Positions 1-9,478 of a stretch of 64,000 nucleotides of DNA are shown one piece after another (positions within the stretch are counted from its first letter, which is position 1; the number at the start of each line of letters is the position of its first letter). The stretch is from Bacillota bacterium (GTDB lineage: Bacteria > Bacillota > Limnochordia > DTU080), in NCBI GenBank assembly GCA_012840225.1, contig DULU01000085.1, forward strand, positions 1 to 64,000. Reading direction: 5' to 3'. The translations under genes were made by a program, and so were the position numbers. Under the pieces are notes generated by a model that saw only the letters and a list, made by a program, of their open reading frames with translations, had not been told where the DNA came from and searched no databases.

Positions 1-195
1 ATTTGCAACGAAAGAAATATAATGCTTCTCATCTTCCGGCGGGAGGATTTGAGTATTGCCGGGATCACGGAAAAGATTAAGCAGGCTCTGCCCTGGGCAC
101 CGTTGCGGGACCTGACCGGCTACGATGCGCTGGTCAATTACCTGGAAAAGCAGATGGAGGAATATCGGCAGATAAAAGTGGAGATGCGCAACTAA
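1..195 (+). CDS. C-terminal fragment of an unidentified protein (5' truncated by window edge)
   Basis: Frame 1 is open from base 1 to TAA at 193-195 (…PLRDLTGYDALVNYLEKQMEEYRQIKVEMRN*); no family recognised. Confidence 0.5.
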   Translation: MCNERNIMLLIFRREDLSIAGITEKIKQALPWAPLRDLTGYDALVNYLEKQMEEYRQIKVEMRN

Positions 196-358
196 GCAAG
201 TAAATTAAGTGGATAATGAAATAATACTTTTATATACCAGCCGGGAGATGGTTCGCAGGGGACCGGCCGGCTGGCGATCCGGCGATGACCTGCGGCATGG
301 AGTGGCTCGCCCCTCTAGAGATGTATTTGTCCCCAACTGGCGGGACAACGGGAGATGG

Positions 359-1507
359 TCAGCTCTGGCTTTCCCGCCGCTCCCAGCCTTCACGGAAAAG
401 GGGGAGCCAGTTACCTGGTTGGTAAGGATGGCGGGCGATTTCCTCGACAACCAAAGAAGCGCCGATGCCGGGGCCTTCCGGTAACTGTACGTAACCGTCT
501 TTCACTACGGCTGTCTGCGTAAGGATTTTCTTCTCCCAGGGTTCATTAAAATCGTCGAAAATCTCGTGTAGGAAGAAATTGGGAGTGGCAGCGTTCAGAT
601 GAGCGCAGACGAGCGAGCAGAGCGGTCCCTGAGCGGAATGCGGGGCGGTTACGGCATGGTGGGCGTGGGCCATGGCGCATACCTGCTTAGCTGTGGCCAG
701 GCCTAAAAATTGCGGCTCCAGCTGGACGATATGAATAGCGTCGGCGGAGAGCAGTTGGGCAAATTCCTCCCTTGAGGAGTAATCCTCGCCGCAGGCAATA
801 GGTACAGGGCTGCGCCGGGCTACTTCGATGACGGCGCTGATCGGATGGGGCGGCACCGGTGTCTCAAACCAGGTCGGTTGGACAGGAGCCATGGCTTCAG
901 CTATGGTAAGCGCTGTATAAACGCTGAAACGATTATGGCCTTCTATGAGGATATCGACATCGGGACCGACCGCCTCCCGTACGGCCTTGATAATCTCCAA
1001 AGCCAGGTGCAGTTCTTTTCTCTCCATTGTCCGCCAGGCGGAACCGAAGGGATCGAATTTCAGGGCAGTGTAGCCCTTGGCGACCACTTCCTTCGCCTTC
1101 CGATAGAAGTGTTCCGGAGTGCGCGGCCCCCGGTACCAGCCATTGGCATAGGCTCTCATTTTATCCCGGCACTGCCCGCCCAGGAGGTTGTAAAGCGGCT
1201 GCCCCGCAGCTTTTCCCATTATATCCCAGCAGGCAAATTCCATCGCCGCCAGGGCAGCCCCCTGGATTTGGCCGCCCATGCTGTAATAATCCCGGGTCAG
1301 GCGCAGATTGATTTCCTCTACCTGGAAAGGATCGAGGCCGATGATCAGCGGTTTCATCTCATGTATGGCCGTCTCTACAGTTAAAGTAAAGCCATTTAGA
1401 GTACCCTCTCCCACTCCGGTCAGGCCTTCGTCAGTTTCCACCTGGGCAAAGAGCCAGTTTTTCCAGGGGTTACCGACAATAAATGTTTTCACATCGGTGA
1501 TACGCAT
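359..1507 (-). CDS. Mandelate racemase/muconate lactonizing (enolase superfamily) sugar-acid dehydratase-like protein
   Basis: 382 aa; MRITDVKTFIVGNPWKNWLFAQVETDEGLTGVGEGT N-terminus and KFDPFG / EGHNRFS / ACGED metal-ligand strands typical of the MR/MLE family. Confidence 0.88.
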   Translation of the reverse strand: MRITDVKTFIVGNPWKNWLFAQVETDEGLTGVGEGTLNGFTLTVETAIHEMKPLIIGLDPFQVEEINLRLTRDYYSMGGQIQGAALAAMEFACWDIMGKAAGQPLYNLLGGQCRDKMRAYANGWYRGPRTPEHFYRKAKEVVAKGYTALKFDPFGSAWRTMERKELHLALEIIKAVREAVGPDVDILIEGHNRFSVYTALTIAEAMAPVQPTWFETPVPPHPISAVIEVARRSPVPIACGEDYSSREEFAQLLSADAIHIVQLEPQFLGLATAKQVCAMAHAHHAVTAPHSAQGPLCSLVCAHLNAATPNFFLHEIFDDFNEPWEKKILTQTAVVKDGYVQLPEGPGIGASLVVEEIARHPYQPGNWLPLFREGWERRESQS

Positions 1508-1585
1508 CCGCCATCCGGCCTCCTATTCTTTTTCCATACTTTTTCTATTCCCCGATTTATTGCCCACTCTTTATTCATACCTGAA

Positions 1586-2791
1586 TTATACCTGCATCAC
1601 TTTAGACTGTTTTGCCTGTGCAAAGGCATCTCGCCATCTGATCAAAAGAAGGGCGGTCCCGGTGAGGAGAAAGCCGGCCAGGACAAATGCCGGTCCCATG
1701 CCGGCGGCTTGGGTAACGAAGCCGAAAAGCAAGGGATTGGTAACCTGCGCCAAGCGGTTGCCCGTCAGGCGTAGGCCCATGGCCAGCCCTTTCTCATGGT
1801 CACCGGCGGCATCGGCTACAGCTATCATGCTCAAAGGCTGGCAGAGGCCGATGCCCAGCCCGACCATCACCGAAGTGAGAAGCAAAGGCCAAAAGCCGGT
1901 AAAAAGGGGGATGGTGCCGATGCCGGCGGCACTGAGCAGGATGGAGCCTGAGAGCACTATATACCTGGCTCCGGCCAGCTTCACGATCACGGGTAAAAAG
2001 GGACGCACGACCACGGAAGCCAGAGCACGGGCCGAGGTGTGCATGCTGATGATGGTAGCCGAATAGCCCAAGCCGGACATATATAAAGGAAAGAAAGCGG
2101 TACGCACTCCCTGAGCAAATAACACCCCGAAGCTGGAAACGATGCCGGCCTGCACGCCTTGCTTTTTGATCAGATGGCGCAATTGCGCACCGTTATGAAA
2201 GATGGACCTGCTCCGGCCACTCCCGGCGTTCTCGAGCCGGGGCCTGGTTTTAGGCATAAACATGACAATGGCCAGCGGAGCCAAGCTGAAGAGGGAGGCG
2301 AGGCGAAAAGCGGCTTGATATCCCCAATGATCTGCGGTTATCCCGCCAATCACCGGGCCAAAGAGCTGCCCGGCGGAGGCAAAGGTGGTAAACCAGCCAA
2401 AATTGGTCTCCCTGTTCTCTGCCGAACCGATACGCCCGGTATAGGTTTGAGCAGCCACCACCACAGCCAGATGAGCCAATCCGGCCAGGCATTCGCCGGT
2501 GATGATGCTGATGTAACCGCCTCCCCACCCGACAATGGCCGAAGCGGCGGCCAAGCCCACGCTGCCCCAGGTGATGAGACAGCGTTCGCCGAAGCGATCG
2601 ACCAGCGATCCGGCAGGAACGGCCATAAGCAAGGGAAAGAAAGAATGGGAAGCCACCACCAGTCCCACAGCCACAGAACCGGCTCCGAATGATGCTGCAT
2701 ATAGGGCTACCAAGGGGCGGGTGATGGATATGGCAAAAAAGGCGGTGGCGGCGGAAAAACAGATGATGAGCAATTGTTGCCGGGAATTCAT
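1586..2791 (-). CDS. MFS transporter
   Basis: 401 aa, about 12 hydrophobic segments, GSLVDRFGER loop motif. Confidence 0.85.
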   Translation of the reverse strand: MNSRQQLLIICFSAATAFFAISITRPLVALYAASFGAGSVAVGLVVASHSFFPLLMAVPAGSLVDRFGERCLITWGSVGLAAASAIVGWGGGYISIITGECLAGLAHLAVVVAAQTYTGRIGSAENRETNFGWFTTFASAGQLFGPVIGGITADHWGYQAAFRLASLFSLAPLAIVMFMPKTRPRLENAGSGRSRSIFHNGAQLRHLIKKQGVQAGIVSSFGVLFAQGVRTAFFPLYMSGLGYSATIISMHTSARALASVVVRPFLPVIVKLAGARYIVLSGSILLSAAGIGTIPLFTGFWPLLLTSVMVGLGIGLCQPLSMIAVADAAGDHEKGLAMGLRLTGNRLAQVTNPLLFGFVTQAAGMGPAFVLAGFLLTGTALLLIRWRDAFAQAKQSKVMQV

Positions 2792-2975
2792 GAAGTGCTA
2801 GCTGCCTCCAGGAGATAACATTTGGCTCGTTTTTACATGCTCATTCTCCATCTCTATTTCTTTACGGCAGCGGCATCTGCCTCCGGCAAAATTGGTCTCT
2901 TGGATAGGTTTTTTCTTTTTATGGCGGAATCTATTTTTGAGACCGCAGCCAGGAAAGAAGCCTGACGCCTGGCAA

Positions 2976-3056
2976 TGATATGAACATGGACAAGGGCATA
3001 GACAAGGACACGGACATGGACACGGACATGGACATGGACAAGGAGATGGAGACAGA
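2976..3056. repeat. Degenerate hexanucleotide repeat (GGACAY-like) just upstream of the ROK gene
   Basis: …gacaaggacacggacatggacacggacatggacatggacaaggag…. Confidence 0.8.
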
Positions 3057-3059
3057 GCC

Positions 3060-4253
3060 TTGCAGACAGCAGATTCCGCTTTAGTCAAAAAGATGAACAA
3101 AGCCATCGTGCTCAATGTCATCAGGCAATCTTCGCCCATATCCAGGGCGGCCGTCTCCAGGATCACCGGTCTGAACAAAGCTACTGTGTCGGCCTTAACT
3201 GCCGAACTCATCGATGAAGGCCATATTATCGAAGTAGGGACAGGCCATTCCACCGGCGGCCGCCGCCCGCAGCTTCTCAGTTTCAATGCCGGCGCCGGTT
3301 TGGTGCTGGGTGTGGAACTGGGCGTTACTTTTATGCGCGCCCTGATATGCAATCTGTCCGGTGAATTGATCGAAAGCAGGGAGCTGGATTTGCCGGTCAA
3401 ACCTACTCCTGAAGAAGGGGTGCGTCTTCTTGTGGAGCTGTGCCACACCTTAATGGCGGTGGCGCCTCCCACGCAGTTGGGTGTGATAGGCGCCGGCATC
3501 GGGGTTCCGGGCAGCGTCGACCTGCAACTCGGCACCGTCTTGGTGGCTCCAAATCTATCCTGGCGGGGGGTTCGGTTGGAGCAGGCTTTGGAGAGGGCTC
3601 TTGGCCTACCGGTGATCATCGATAATGAAGCCAATGCTTCAGCCTTGGGTGAAAAGATGTTCGGCATCGGTACCAGGGCGGATAATCTGATTTATATCAG
3701 CCTGGGAGTAGGGCTGGGCGCCGGGGTGATCAATGATGGCCGGCTTTTGCGCGGCAGTCACGGCATTGCCGGCGAAGTGGGACACATGACCATCGAATCG
3801 GGCGGTCCTCTCTGCAGCTGCGGCAACAGAGGTTGCTGGGAGCTATATTGCTCGGAGAAAGCCTTGCGCAAACGGCTCCCCGCCTATAAGGAGATGAAGC
3901 TGAACGACATCATTGCCGCCGCCGAGAAAGGGGCGCCTGAGGTGATTGCCGCTTTACATGAAATCGGTATCTACCTCGGCATCGGTTTAACCAATCTGGT
4001 ACATGCCTTTGATCCCGAACTGGTGGTGGTGGGGGGACCGCTGGCCCAGGCGGGTAAATGGCTGCTCAATCCGGCGCAGAGGACTCTGCAATCCCGATTG
4101 ATGCCCGGCCCGGCCAGGCAGGTCCCCCTTCTGATCAGCAATTTAGGTCTCAACGCCTGCGCGCTGGGTGCAGCGGCACATCTTCTGGAGGAGCGTTACA
4201 AAACACCCGGCGTGAGCACGTACAAACCCTCGCCGTCCATACCGCGCGCCTGA
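3060..4253 (+). CDS. ROK family transcriptional regulator / sugar kinase (XylR/NagC-like)
   Basis: N-terminal winged HTH (SPISRAAVSRITGLNKATVSALTAELIDEG) plus ROK signature with CSCGNRGCWE zinc motif. Confidence 0.9.
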   Translation: MQTADSALVKKMNKAIVLNVIRQSSPISRAAVSRITGLNKATVSALTAELIDEGHIIEVGTGHSTGGRRPQLLSFNAGAGLVLGVELGVTFMRALICNLSGELIESRELDLPVKPTPEEGVRLLVELCHTLMAVAPPTQLGVIGAGIGVPGSVDLQLGTVLVAPNLSWRGVRLEQALERALGLPVIIDNEANASALGEKMFGIGTRADNLIYISLGVGLGAGVINDGRLLRGSHGIAGEVGHMTIESGGPLCSCGNRGCWELYCSEKALRKRLPAYKEMKLNDIIAAAEKGAPEVIAALHEIGIYLGIGLTNLVHAFDPELVVVGGPLAQAGKWLLNPAQRTLQSRLMPGPARQVPLLISNLGLNACALGAAAHLLEERYKTPGVSTYKPSPSIPRA

Positions 4254-4336
4254 TGCCCACATGGCTCACCCGCCTGCCTCGCCCGCCCGGCCGGCCCGGC
4301 GGCGGCTTGCTACCGGAGCTGCCGGGTACGTTTTGT

Positions 4337-5443
4337 CTAGTCATCCAGCACGCCCAGCGGCAGGCCGGTGGGGAATGGTGCGGGGCGCCGGCAGCTGCTG
4401 GTTAGGTAGACATGGCGTTCCGCCTCGGCGGCTTCGTGCAAGGCCACCATGATATCCAGCACATGATAGGTCAGCTCGCCGCTCGCCCGGTGCGGGCGGC
4501 CAGACTTGATGGCATGAGCCATATCCGCCACCCCGAGGCCGCGGCTGTTCTTGTCATAGTTGAAAGCCAGCGGTATATCCTGCCACTCACCTTGCCGCCC
4601 GGCAGGGCGCAGACGTACCGGACCGCCGAAGGTATTAGGATCCGGGACGCTCAAGGTTCCTTCCGTCCCATATACCTCGATCCTCGGCACATTGCCTCCC
4701 CACACGTCGAAACTGGTGACGATGGTGCCCACGGCGCCTGAGGCAAAATCCAGTATGCCGGCTACATGGGTCGGCACGTCGACCTTGATCACCTGACCGT
4801 ATTTCGGCTGACTGGTGATGGTGCGCTCCGGGAAAGTGATGCGGGTGGAGGCGGTCACCCGCCGTACCGGTCCCATAAGTGAGATCAGAGCGGTGAGGTA
4901 ATAGGGTCCCATGTCGAACATGGGACCGCCGCCCGGCTTATAATAAAACTCCGGATCCGGATGCCAGCTTTCATGGCCTCGGCAGAGCATGAAAGCCGTG
5001 GCGGCCACCGGCTCACCGATGGCACCCTCATCGATCAATTTGCGGCAGGTCTGCAAACCGGCTCCCAGAAAGGTATCGGGGGCGCCGCCCACCCGCAAGT
5101 TTTTGGCTGCCGCTGCCTCCAGCACCCGGCGCCCTTCTTCCCTGTTGATGCCGAGTGGTTTTTCCACATAAACGTGCTTACCGGCCTCAAGTGCCGCCAT
5201 ATTAACCTCGGCATGAGCCGCCGGAATGGTGAGATTCACGACGATTTGAATATCGGGATCAGCCAGCAACTCCTCCGGCCGGCAAGCCTTTGGAATGCCA
5301 TATTCCTCCGCCCTGGCCGCAGCACGCTCCTCGATCAAGTCCGCGCAGGCCGTGATGTTCAATATCTTGAACACTTTCTGGGACTGGAGATAGATACCGC
5401 TGATCTTCCCGCAGCCAATTACCCCAACATTGACCTTCTCCAA
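4337..5443 (-). CDS. Gfo/Idh/MocA family oxidoreductase
   Basis: [16 protein letters not shown] Rossmann start, VYVEKPLG motif. Confidence 0.92.
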   Translation of the reverse strand: MEKVNVGVIGCGKISGIYLQSQKVFKILNITACADLIEERAAARAEEYGIPKACRPEELLADPDIQIVVNLTIPAAHAEVNMAALEAGKHVYVEKPLGINREEGRRVLEAAAAKNLRVGGAPDTFLGAGLQTCRKLIDEGAIGEPVAATAFMLCRGHESWHPDPEFYYKPGGGPMFDMGPYYLTALISLMGPVRRVTASTRITFPERTITSQPKYGQVIKVDVPTHVAGILDFASGAVGTIVTSFDVWGGNVPRIEVYGTEGTLSVPDPNTFGGPVRLRPAGRQGEWQDIPLAFNYDKNSRGLGVADMAHAIKSGRPHRASGELTYHVLDIMVALHEAAEAERHVYLTSSCRRPAPFPTGLPLGVLDD

Positions 5444-5563
5444 AAGCCGGCCTCCCTAGCTAACTTGGATTAATTTGGATTTTGTACTTTTTATATATTT
5501 ATATTTTTATATATGTTTATATTTGGTCATAAGGCGAACTTTGCCCGTAGCCCGCCAGCAGTC

Positions 5564-5780
5564 CTGTAATCCGGCAGCAGTCCTGTAGTCCGGCAGCAGT
5601 CCTGTAGTCCGGCAGCAGTCCTGTAGTCCGGCAGGCCAACAGGCCGCAACGCCGCCTCCCGTCTGCCGCCTCCCGCCTGCCGCCTCCCGTCTGCCGCCTC
5701 CCGCCTGCCGCCTCCCGTCTGCCGCCTCCCGCCTGCCGCCTCCCGCCTCCCGCCTGCCGCCTCCCGTCTCCCGCCTGCCG
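5564..5780. repeat. Two adjacent tandem-repeat arrays (about 19-bp CCGGCAGCAGTCCTGTAGT units, then GCCTCCCGYCT-type units)
   Basis: Direct reading: 'ccggcagcagtcctgtagt' repeated, then '(ctgccgcctcccgtctgccgcctcccgc)n'; lies between thuA-like and Gfo/Idh genes. Confidence 0.9.
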
Positions 5781-5784
5781 CCGG

Positions 5785-6438
5785 TCAGCGGCTTGCCCAG
5801 AGCATGCCGCGCTGGACAATTGTCCGTGCTTCGGGCACATCGAAGTCTTTGGCCACATGACCCAGCGAGCAATAAAACACCCGACCTTGACCCCATCTTC
5901 TTTTCCAGACTACGGGCATCACGGTGCCTTCAATCCAGGGGCAATGCTCCCCGCCGAACCTGGTCACCGCCAGCACTTCGTTGGAGGGATCAACATGCAT
6001 GTAATATTGCTCCGAATGCATTTTGAAATCATCGAGGCCGGCTGTGATGGGATCGGTCTTGTTGGTGATATTGACTACATAATCTATCACCCCGCCGGGA
6101 TGGGCTACCCATTGCCCGCCCACCATAAACTGGTAGTCGGTGCTCTGGCGGAAAGAATCGCCCATACCGCCGTGCCAGCCGGCAATGCCCACCCCGCTCT
6201 CAATGGCTTTGAGCAAGCCTTTGCATTGCGCCTTGCTGATCTCGCCCATCGTCCACACCGGGACGATCAGATCCAGTGCCATCATTTTGTCTTCGTCGGT
6301 ATAGACATCGAGGCTTTCGCTGATCTCCACGTCATAGCCGACCGAACTGAGAAACGGGGCGAAAATATCCACGCACTGTTTCGGCTCGTGACCCGACCAG
6401 CCACCCCACACCATCAAGGCTTTCTTCAATGGACACAT
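5785..6438 (-). CDS. ThuA domain protein (trehalose-utilization-like)
   Basis: [30 protein letters not shown]…[14 protein letters not shown]…[20 protein letters not shown]; start moved to internal Met to avoid overlap with upstream gene. Confidence 0.88.
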   Translation of the reverse strand: MCPLKKALMVWGGWSGHEPKQCVDIFAPFLSSVGYDVEISESLDVYTDEDKMMALDLIVPVWTMGEISKAQCKGLLKAIESGVGIAGWHGGMGDSFRQSTDYQFMVGGQWVAHPGGVIDYVVNITNKTDPITAGLDDFKMHSEQYYMHVDPSNEVLAVTRFGGEHCPWIEGTVMPVVWKRRWGQGRVFYCSLGHVAKDFDVPEARTIVQRGMLWASR

Positions 6439-6518
6439 CTCCTTGCACTTCTGTATTTCCGGTGTTATTTCCACCCCGGCTGTGCTGCGCTGGTGGCGCT
6501 TTACTGCACAGCGCCGTC

Positions 6519-7697
6519 TCAACCGTTCACCTGCTCCACAGGGATCCAGGTCTTCTCTTTGACCGATTGCTCTACCGCTTCCAGCACAGCCTGACACTTG
6601 ACGCCGTCGACGAAGCTGGGGGCTATGGCGGTATCGTTGGCGATAGCTTCCAAGAATTCATATACCTCATGGATGAAGCTATGCTCCCAGCCGATGATGT
6701 GGCCGGCCGGCCAGTAGGCACTGATATAGGGATGAGAGCCCTCGCCCACCAGCACGGTGCGCCAACCTTGCCGCCCCTGAGGATCATCTTTCAGATAGAG
6801 CTGGATCTCGTTCAGTCTCTCGATGTTCCACTTGATCGATCCTTTGCTGCCGTTGATCTCAATGGAGTGAGCGTTGCGATTCCCGGTGGCAAACCTGGTG
6901 GCTTCGAAAGTGCCGAGAACATCGTTGCTGAACTTGGCCAGGAAGGCGGCCGAATCTTCCACGGTCACCGGCCCTTTCTTCTCCGACGCACTGCCCGTGG
7001 CTCCCAGGCCCTCGTCAAAGGCCTGCGGCAGCGGCCGCTCGCTGATGAAGGTCTTCATCATGCCCACCACTTCGGCAATATCGCCTACCAGGTAGTGAGC
7101 GAGATCGATGGTATGCGCCGCCAGGTCGCCGAGAGGACCGGAACCGCACAACTCCTTCTGCAGGCGCCACACCAGCGGGAAATCGGGATCGATGATGAAA
7201 TCCTGCAGGTAGGTGCCGCGGAAAAGATATGGCTCGCCGATCAAACCTTCGTCGATCCACTGCTTGGCGAGGATAATGGCAGGAATTTTCCGGCAGTTGA
7301 AAGCTACCATATGTTTGACACCGGCCTTTTGCACCGCAGCCAGCATGGCTTTGGCGTCGGCCAGGTTGTTGGCCAAGGGCTTCTCGCAGATGATATGCTT
7401 TCCGGCTTCAGCAGCGGCTATGGCAATCTCTTTATGCGTGTTGCCGGGGGAGCCGATATCGATGATATCGATGTCATCCCGCTTGAGCAGGTTCCGCCAG
7501 TCGGTCTCGTAACTCTCCCAGCGCCATTTGGCAGCCGCAGCCTTCACCGCAGCCTCATCCCGGCCGCAGATGGCCCTCATGGCCACAGGACGTGTCAAAT
7601 TGAAAAAGAATCCCACATCATGGTAAGCCTGGCTGTGCGCTTTTCCCATAAAACGATATCCGATCATCCCCACGCCTATTGGCTTGCTCATCATCAC
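6519..7697 (-). CDS. Gfo/Idh/MocA family oxidoreductase
   Basis: [30 protein letters not shown] motif. Confidence 0.92.
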   Translation of the reverse strand: MMMSKPIGVGMIGYRFMGKAHSQAYHDVGFFFNLTRPVAMRAICGRDEAAVKAAAAKWRWESYETDWRNLLKRDDIDIIDIGSPGNTHKEIAIAAAEAGKHIICEKPLANNLADAKAMLAAVQKAGVKHMVAFNCRKIPAIILAKQWIDEGLIGEPYLFRGTYLQDFIIDPDFPLVWRLQKELCGSGPLGDLAAHTIDLAHYLVGDIAEVVGMMKTFISERPLPQAFDEGLGATGSASEKKGPVTVEDSAAFLAKFSNDVLGTFEATRFATGNRNAHSIEINGSKGSIKWNIERLNEIQLYLKDDPQGRQGWRTVLVGEGSHPYISAYWPAGHIIGWEHSFIHEVYEFLEAIANDTAIAPSFVDGVKCQAVLEAVEQSVKEKTWIPVEQVNG

Positions 7698-7742
7698 TAC
7701 CTCCCGCTGTCTTATTATTATTATTTTTATTTACATTTATAT

Positions 7743-9284
7743 TTATTGCCCTACACCCGCCACTGCCGTCCGCGCCCTGGCAAAGAGGGGTCGCAGCGCC
7801 GGGTACAGATCGCGGTAGATTTCATAGGTCCGGTCATATATGGCAGCCAGGCCGGCATCCGGTTCATAGCTGGTCCGGATCTTCACCGTCGCCTTCACTG
7901 CTTCGGTTATATCTTTATATATCCCGGCGGCTACGGCAGCGAGCAAACCGGCACCGAACGCCGGTCCTTCATCAATCCGGGGCACCTCCACTACGGCCTG
8001 CATGATATCGGCCTGCATCTGCAGCCACAGCGGGCTTTTCGCCCCGCCGCCGATGGCCCGCAGGCTCTTTATCGCCTGGCCGGCCTCCCGCATCAACACT
8101 ACAGAATCCCGCAGCCCGTAAGTGATACCTTCCATTACCGCCCGTATCAGGTGAGCCCGACGGTGGGCTGAGGAGATGCCGAAGAATACGCCCCTGGCAT
8201 TGGCGTCGGCATGCGGGGTGCGCTCACCGTTCAGATATGGTAGAAATATAACGCCCCCGGCGCCGGCCGGGACTGAAGCTGCCGCCTTGTCCATCAGCTG
8301 GTACGGGCTCCGCCCGCCGGCTTCGGCCTGCTGCACCTCCAGGTGCCCCAGTTCCCTGCGGAACCACTGGTAGCTCAAACCGGCGGCCAGCATGACCCCC
8401 ATCAGATACCAGCGGTCCGGTGCCGCGTGATTGAACAGATGCAGCTTGCCGTCTGGAGATACTGCCGGCGACGCCAGCGGAGCCAATATTACCCCGGAAG
8501 AGCCGATGCTCGACAACGCCTGGCCGGGCTCCACCACACCTGCCCCCACCGCCCCGCAAGCATTGTCAGCCCCGCCGCCGGCTACCGGTATGCCCGGCAA
8601 CAGTCCCGTCGCTGCCGCGGCCGCAGGGGTGATTTCCCCGATGGCCTCCCAGGAATGCTTCACCGGCGGGAGTATGTAGCTCGGCAGACCCAGTTTGTCC
8701 ACCACATCTTCCGCCCAGTCACCGGCGGCCACATTAAACAGCAGGCTGCCGGCGGCATCGGACATCTCCGTCACTATTTCCCCGGTGAGCCGGTAGTTGA
8801 TGTAATCCTTCGGCAGGAAGACCGTAGCCGCTTTCTCCAGGCTTTCCGGTTCGTTTTGCGCCAACCATACCAGTTTGGGCGCGGTGAAACCTTCCAGCGC
8901 CGGGTTGCCCGTCGCCTGCAATAGCTGCGTCACTCCTACCTTTTCCTCTATGTAGCGACAGGCCTCAGTGGTCCTGGTGTCGCACCACAATATGGGCGGC
9001 CTGACCACCTTGCCCTCCCGGTCGATAAGGACCGAGCCGTGCATCTGGCCTGAGAGGCCTACCCCTTTCACCTCTTCAGCCTTTATTCCCGCCGCCTGCC
9101 TGGCTTTTTGTATGGCTTGGCAGGTGGCCCGCCACCAGTCTTCCGCATCCTGCTCCGCCCACCCCGGCTGGGGATGGTGCAGCGGATACTCCACCGTCGC
9201 CTGCCCTACCAGCTCACCTTCCGCCGTTATGACTAGGGCTTTCGTTCCGCTGGTGCCGATATCCACCCCTATTACGTAGCTCAT
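7743..9284 (-). CDS. xylB: Xylulokinase (FGGY family)
   Basis: MSYVIGVDIGTSGTKAL…GLSGQMHGSVLID…GGGADNACGAVGAGVV…AIGGGAKSPLWLQMQADI. Confidence 0.93.
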   Translation of the reverse strand: MSYVIGVDIGTSGTKALVITAEGELVGQATVEYPLHHPQPGWAEQDAEDWWRATCQAIQKARQAAGIKAEEVKGVGLSGQMHGSVLIDREGKVVRPPILWCDTRTTEACRYIEEKVGVTQLLQATGNPALEGFTAPKLVWLAQNEPESLEKAATVFLPKDYINYRLTGEIVTEMSDAAGSLLFNVAAGDWAEDVVDKLGLPSYILPPVKHSWEAIGEITPAAAAATGLLPGIPVAGGGADNACGAVGAGVVEPGQALSSIGSSGVILAPLASPAVSPDGKLHLFNHAAPDRWYLMGVMLAAGLSYQWFRRELGHLEVQQAEAGGRSPYQLMDKAAASVPAGAGGVIFLPYLNGERTPHADANARGVFFGISSAHRRAHLIRAVMEGITYGLRDSVVLMREAGQAIKSLRAIGGGAKSPLWLQMQADIMQAVVEVPRIDEGPAFGAGLLAAVAAGIYKDITEAVKATVKIRTSYEPDAGLAAIYDRTYEIYRDLYPALRPLFARARTAVAGVGQ

Positions 9285-9478
9285 TACCCACCTCCAGTGC
9301 ATCCCGTCTTCCATCTTTGTTTAGCCGATAAACTTTGCACACTATATCAGTGTTTATACACAGCCAACCCTTTTCCTGCAAAGCGGTCGGCTTCAGGCAT
9401 TATAGTTGACAGGCTGCAGTTGATTGGCTGCATTCAGCTTGCCTGCAGTTTATTGGCTGCAGCCGCTCCACTTCAGCT

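Noticed and set aside
2798-3667. Minus-strand ORF with CPCPCPCPCLCPCPC cysteine repeats (metallothionein-like at first sight)
   Set aside because: Antisense read-through of the GGACAY hexanucleotide repeat and of the ROK gene.
5564-5780. Possible CRISPR array
   Set aside because: Units are contiguous (no unique spacers), repeat length about 13-19 bp, no cas genes.
5507-5896. Minus-strand ORFs with GGRREAGGGRRQ repeats (RGG-like protein)
   Set aside because: Translation of the intergenic tandem arrays running into the thuA-like 3' end; no start signals or independent coding evidence.
6429-8171. 580-aa plus-strand ORF
   Set aside because: Antisense to two well-supported minus-strand genes (Gfo/Idh and xylulokinase); composition reflects GC-rich shadow reading frame.
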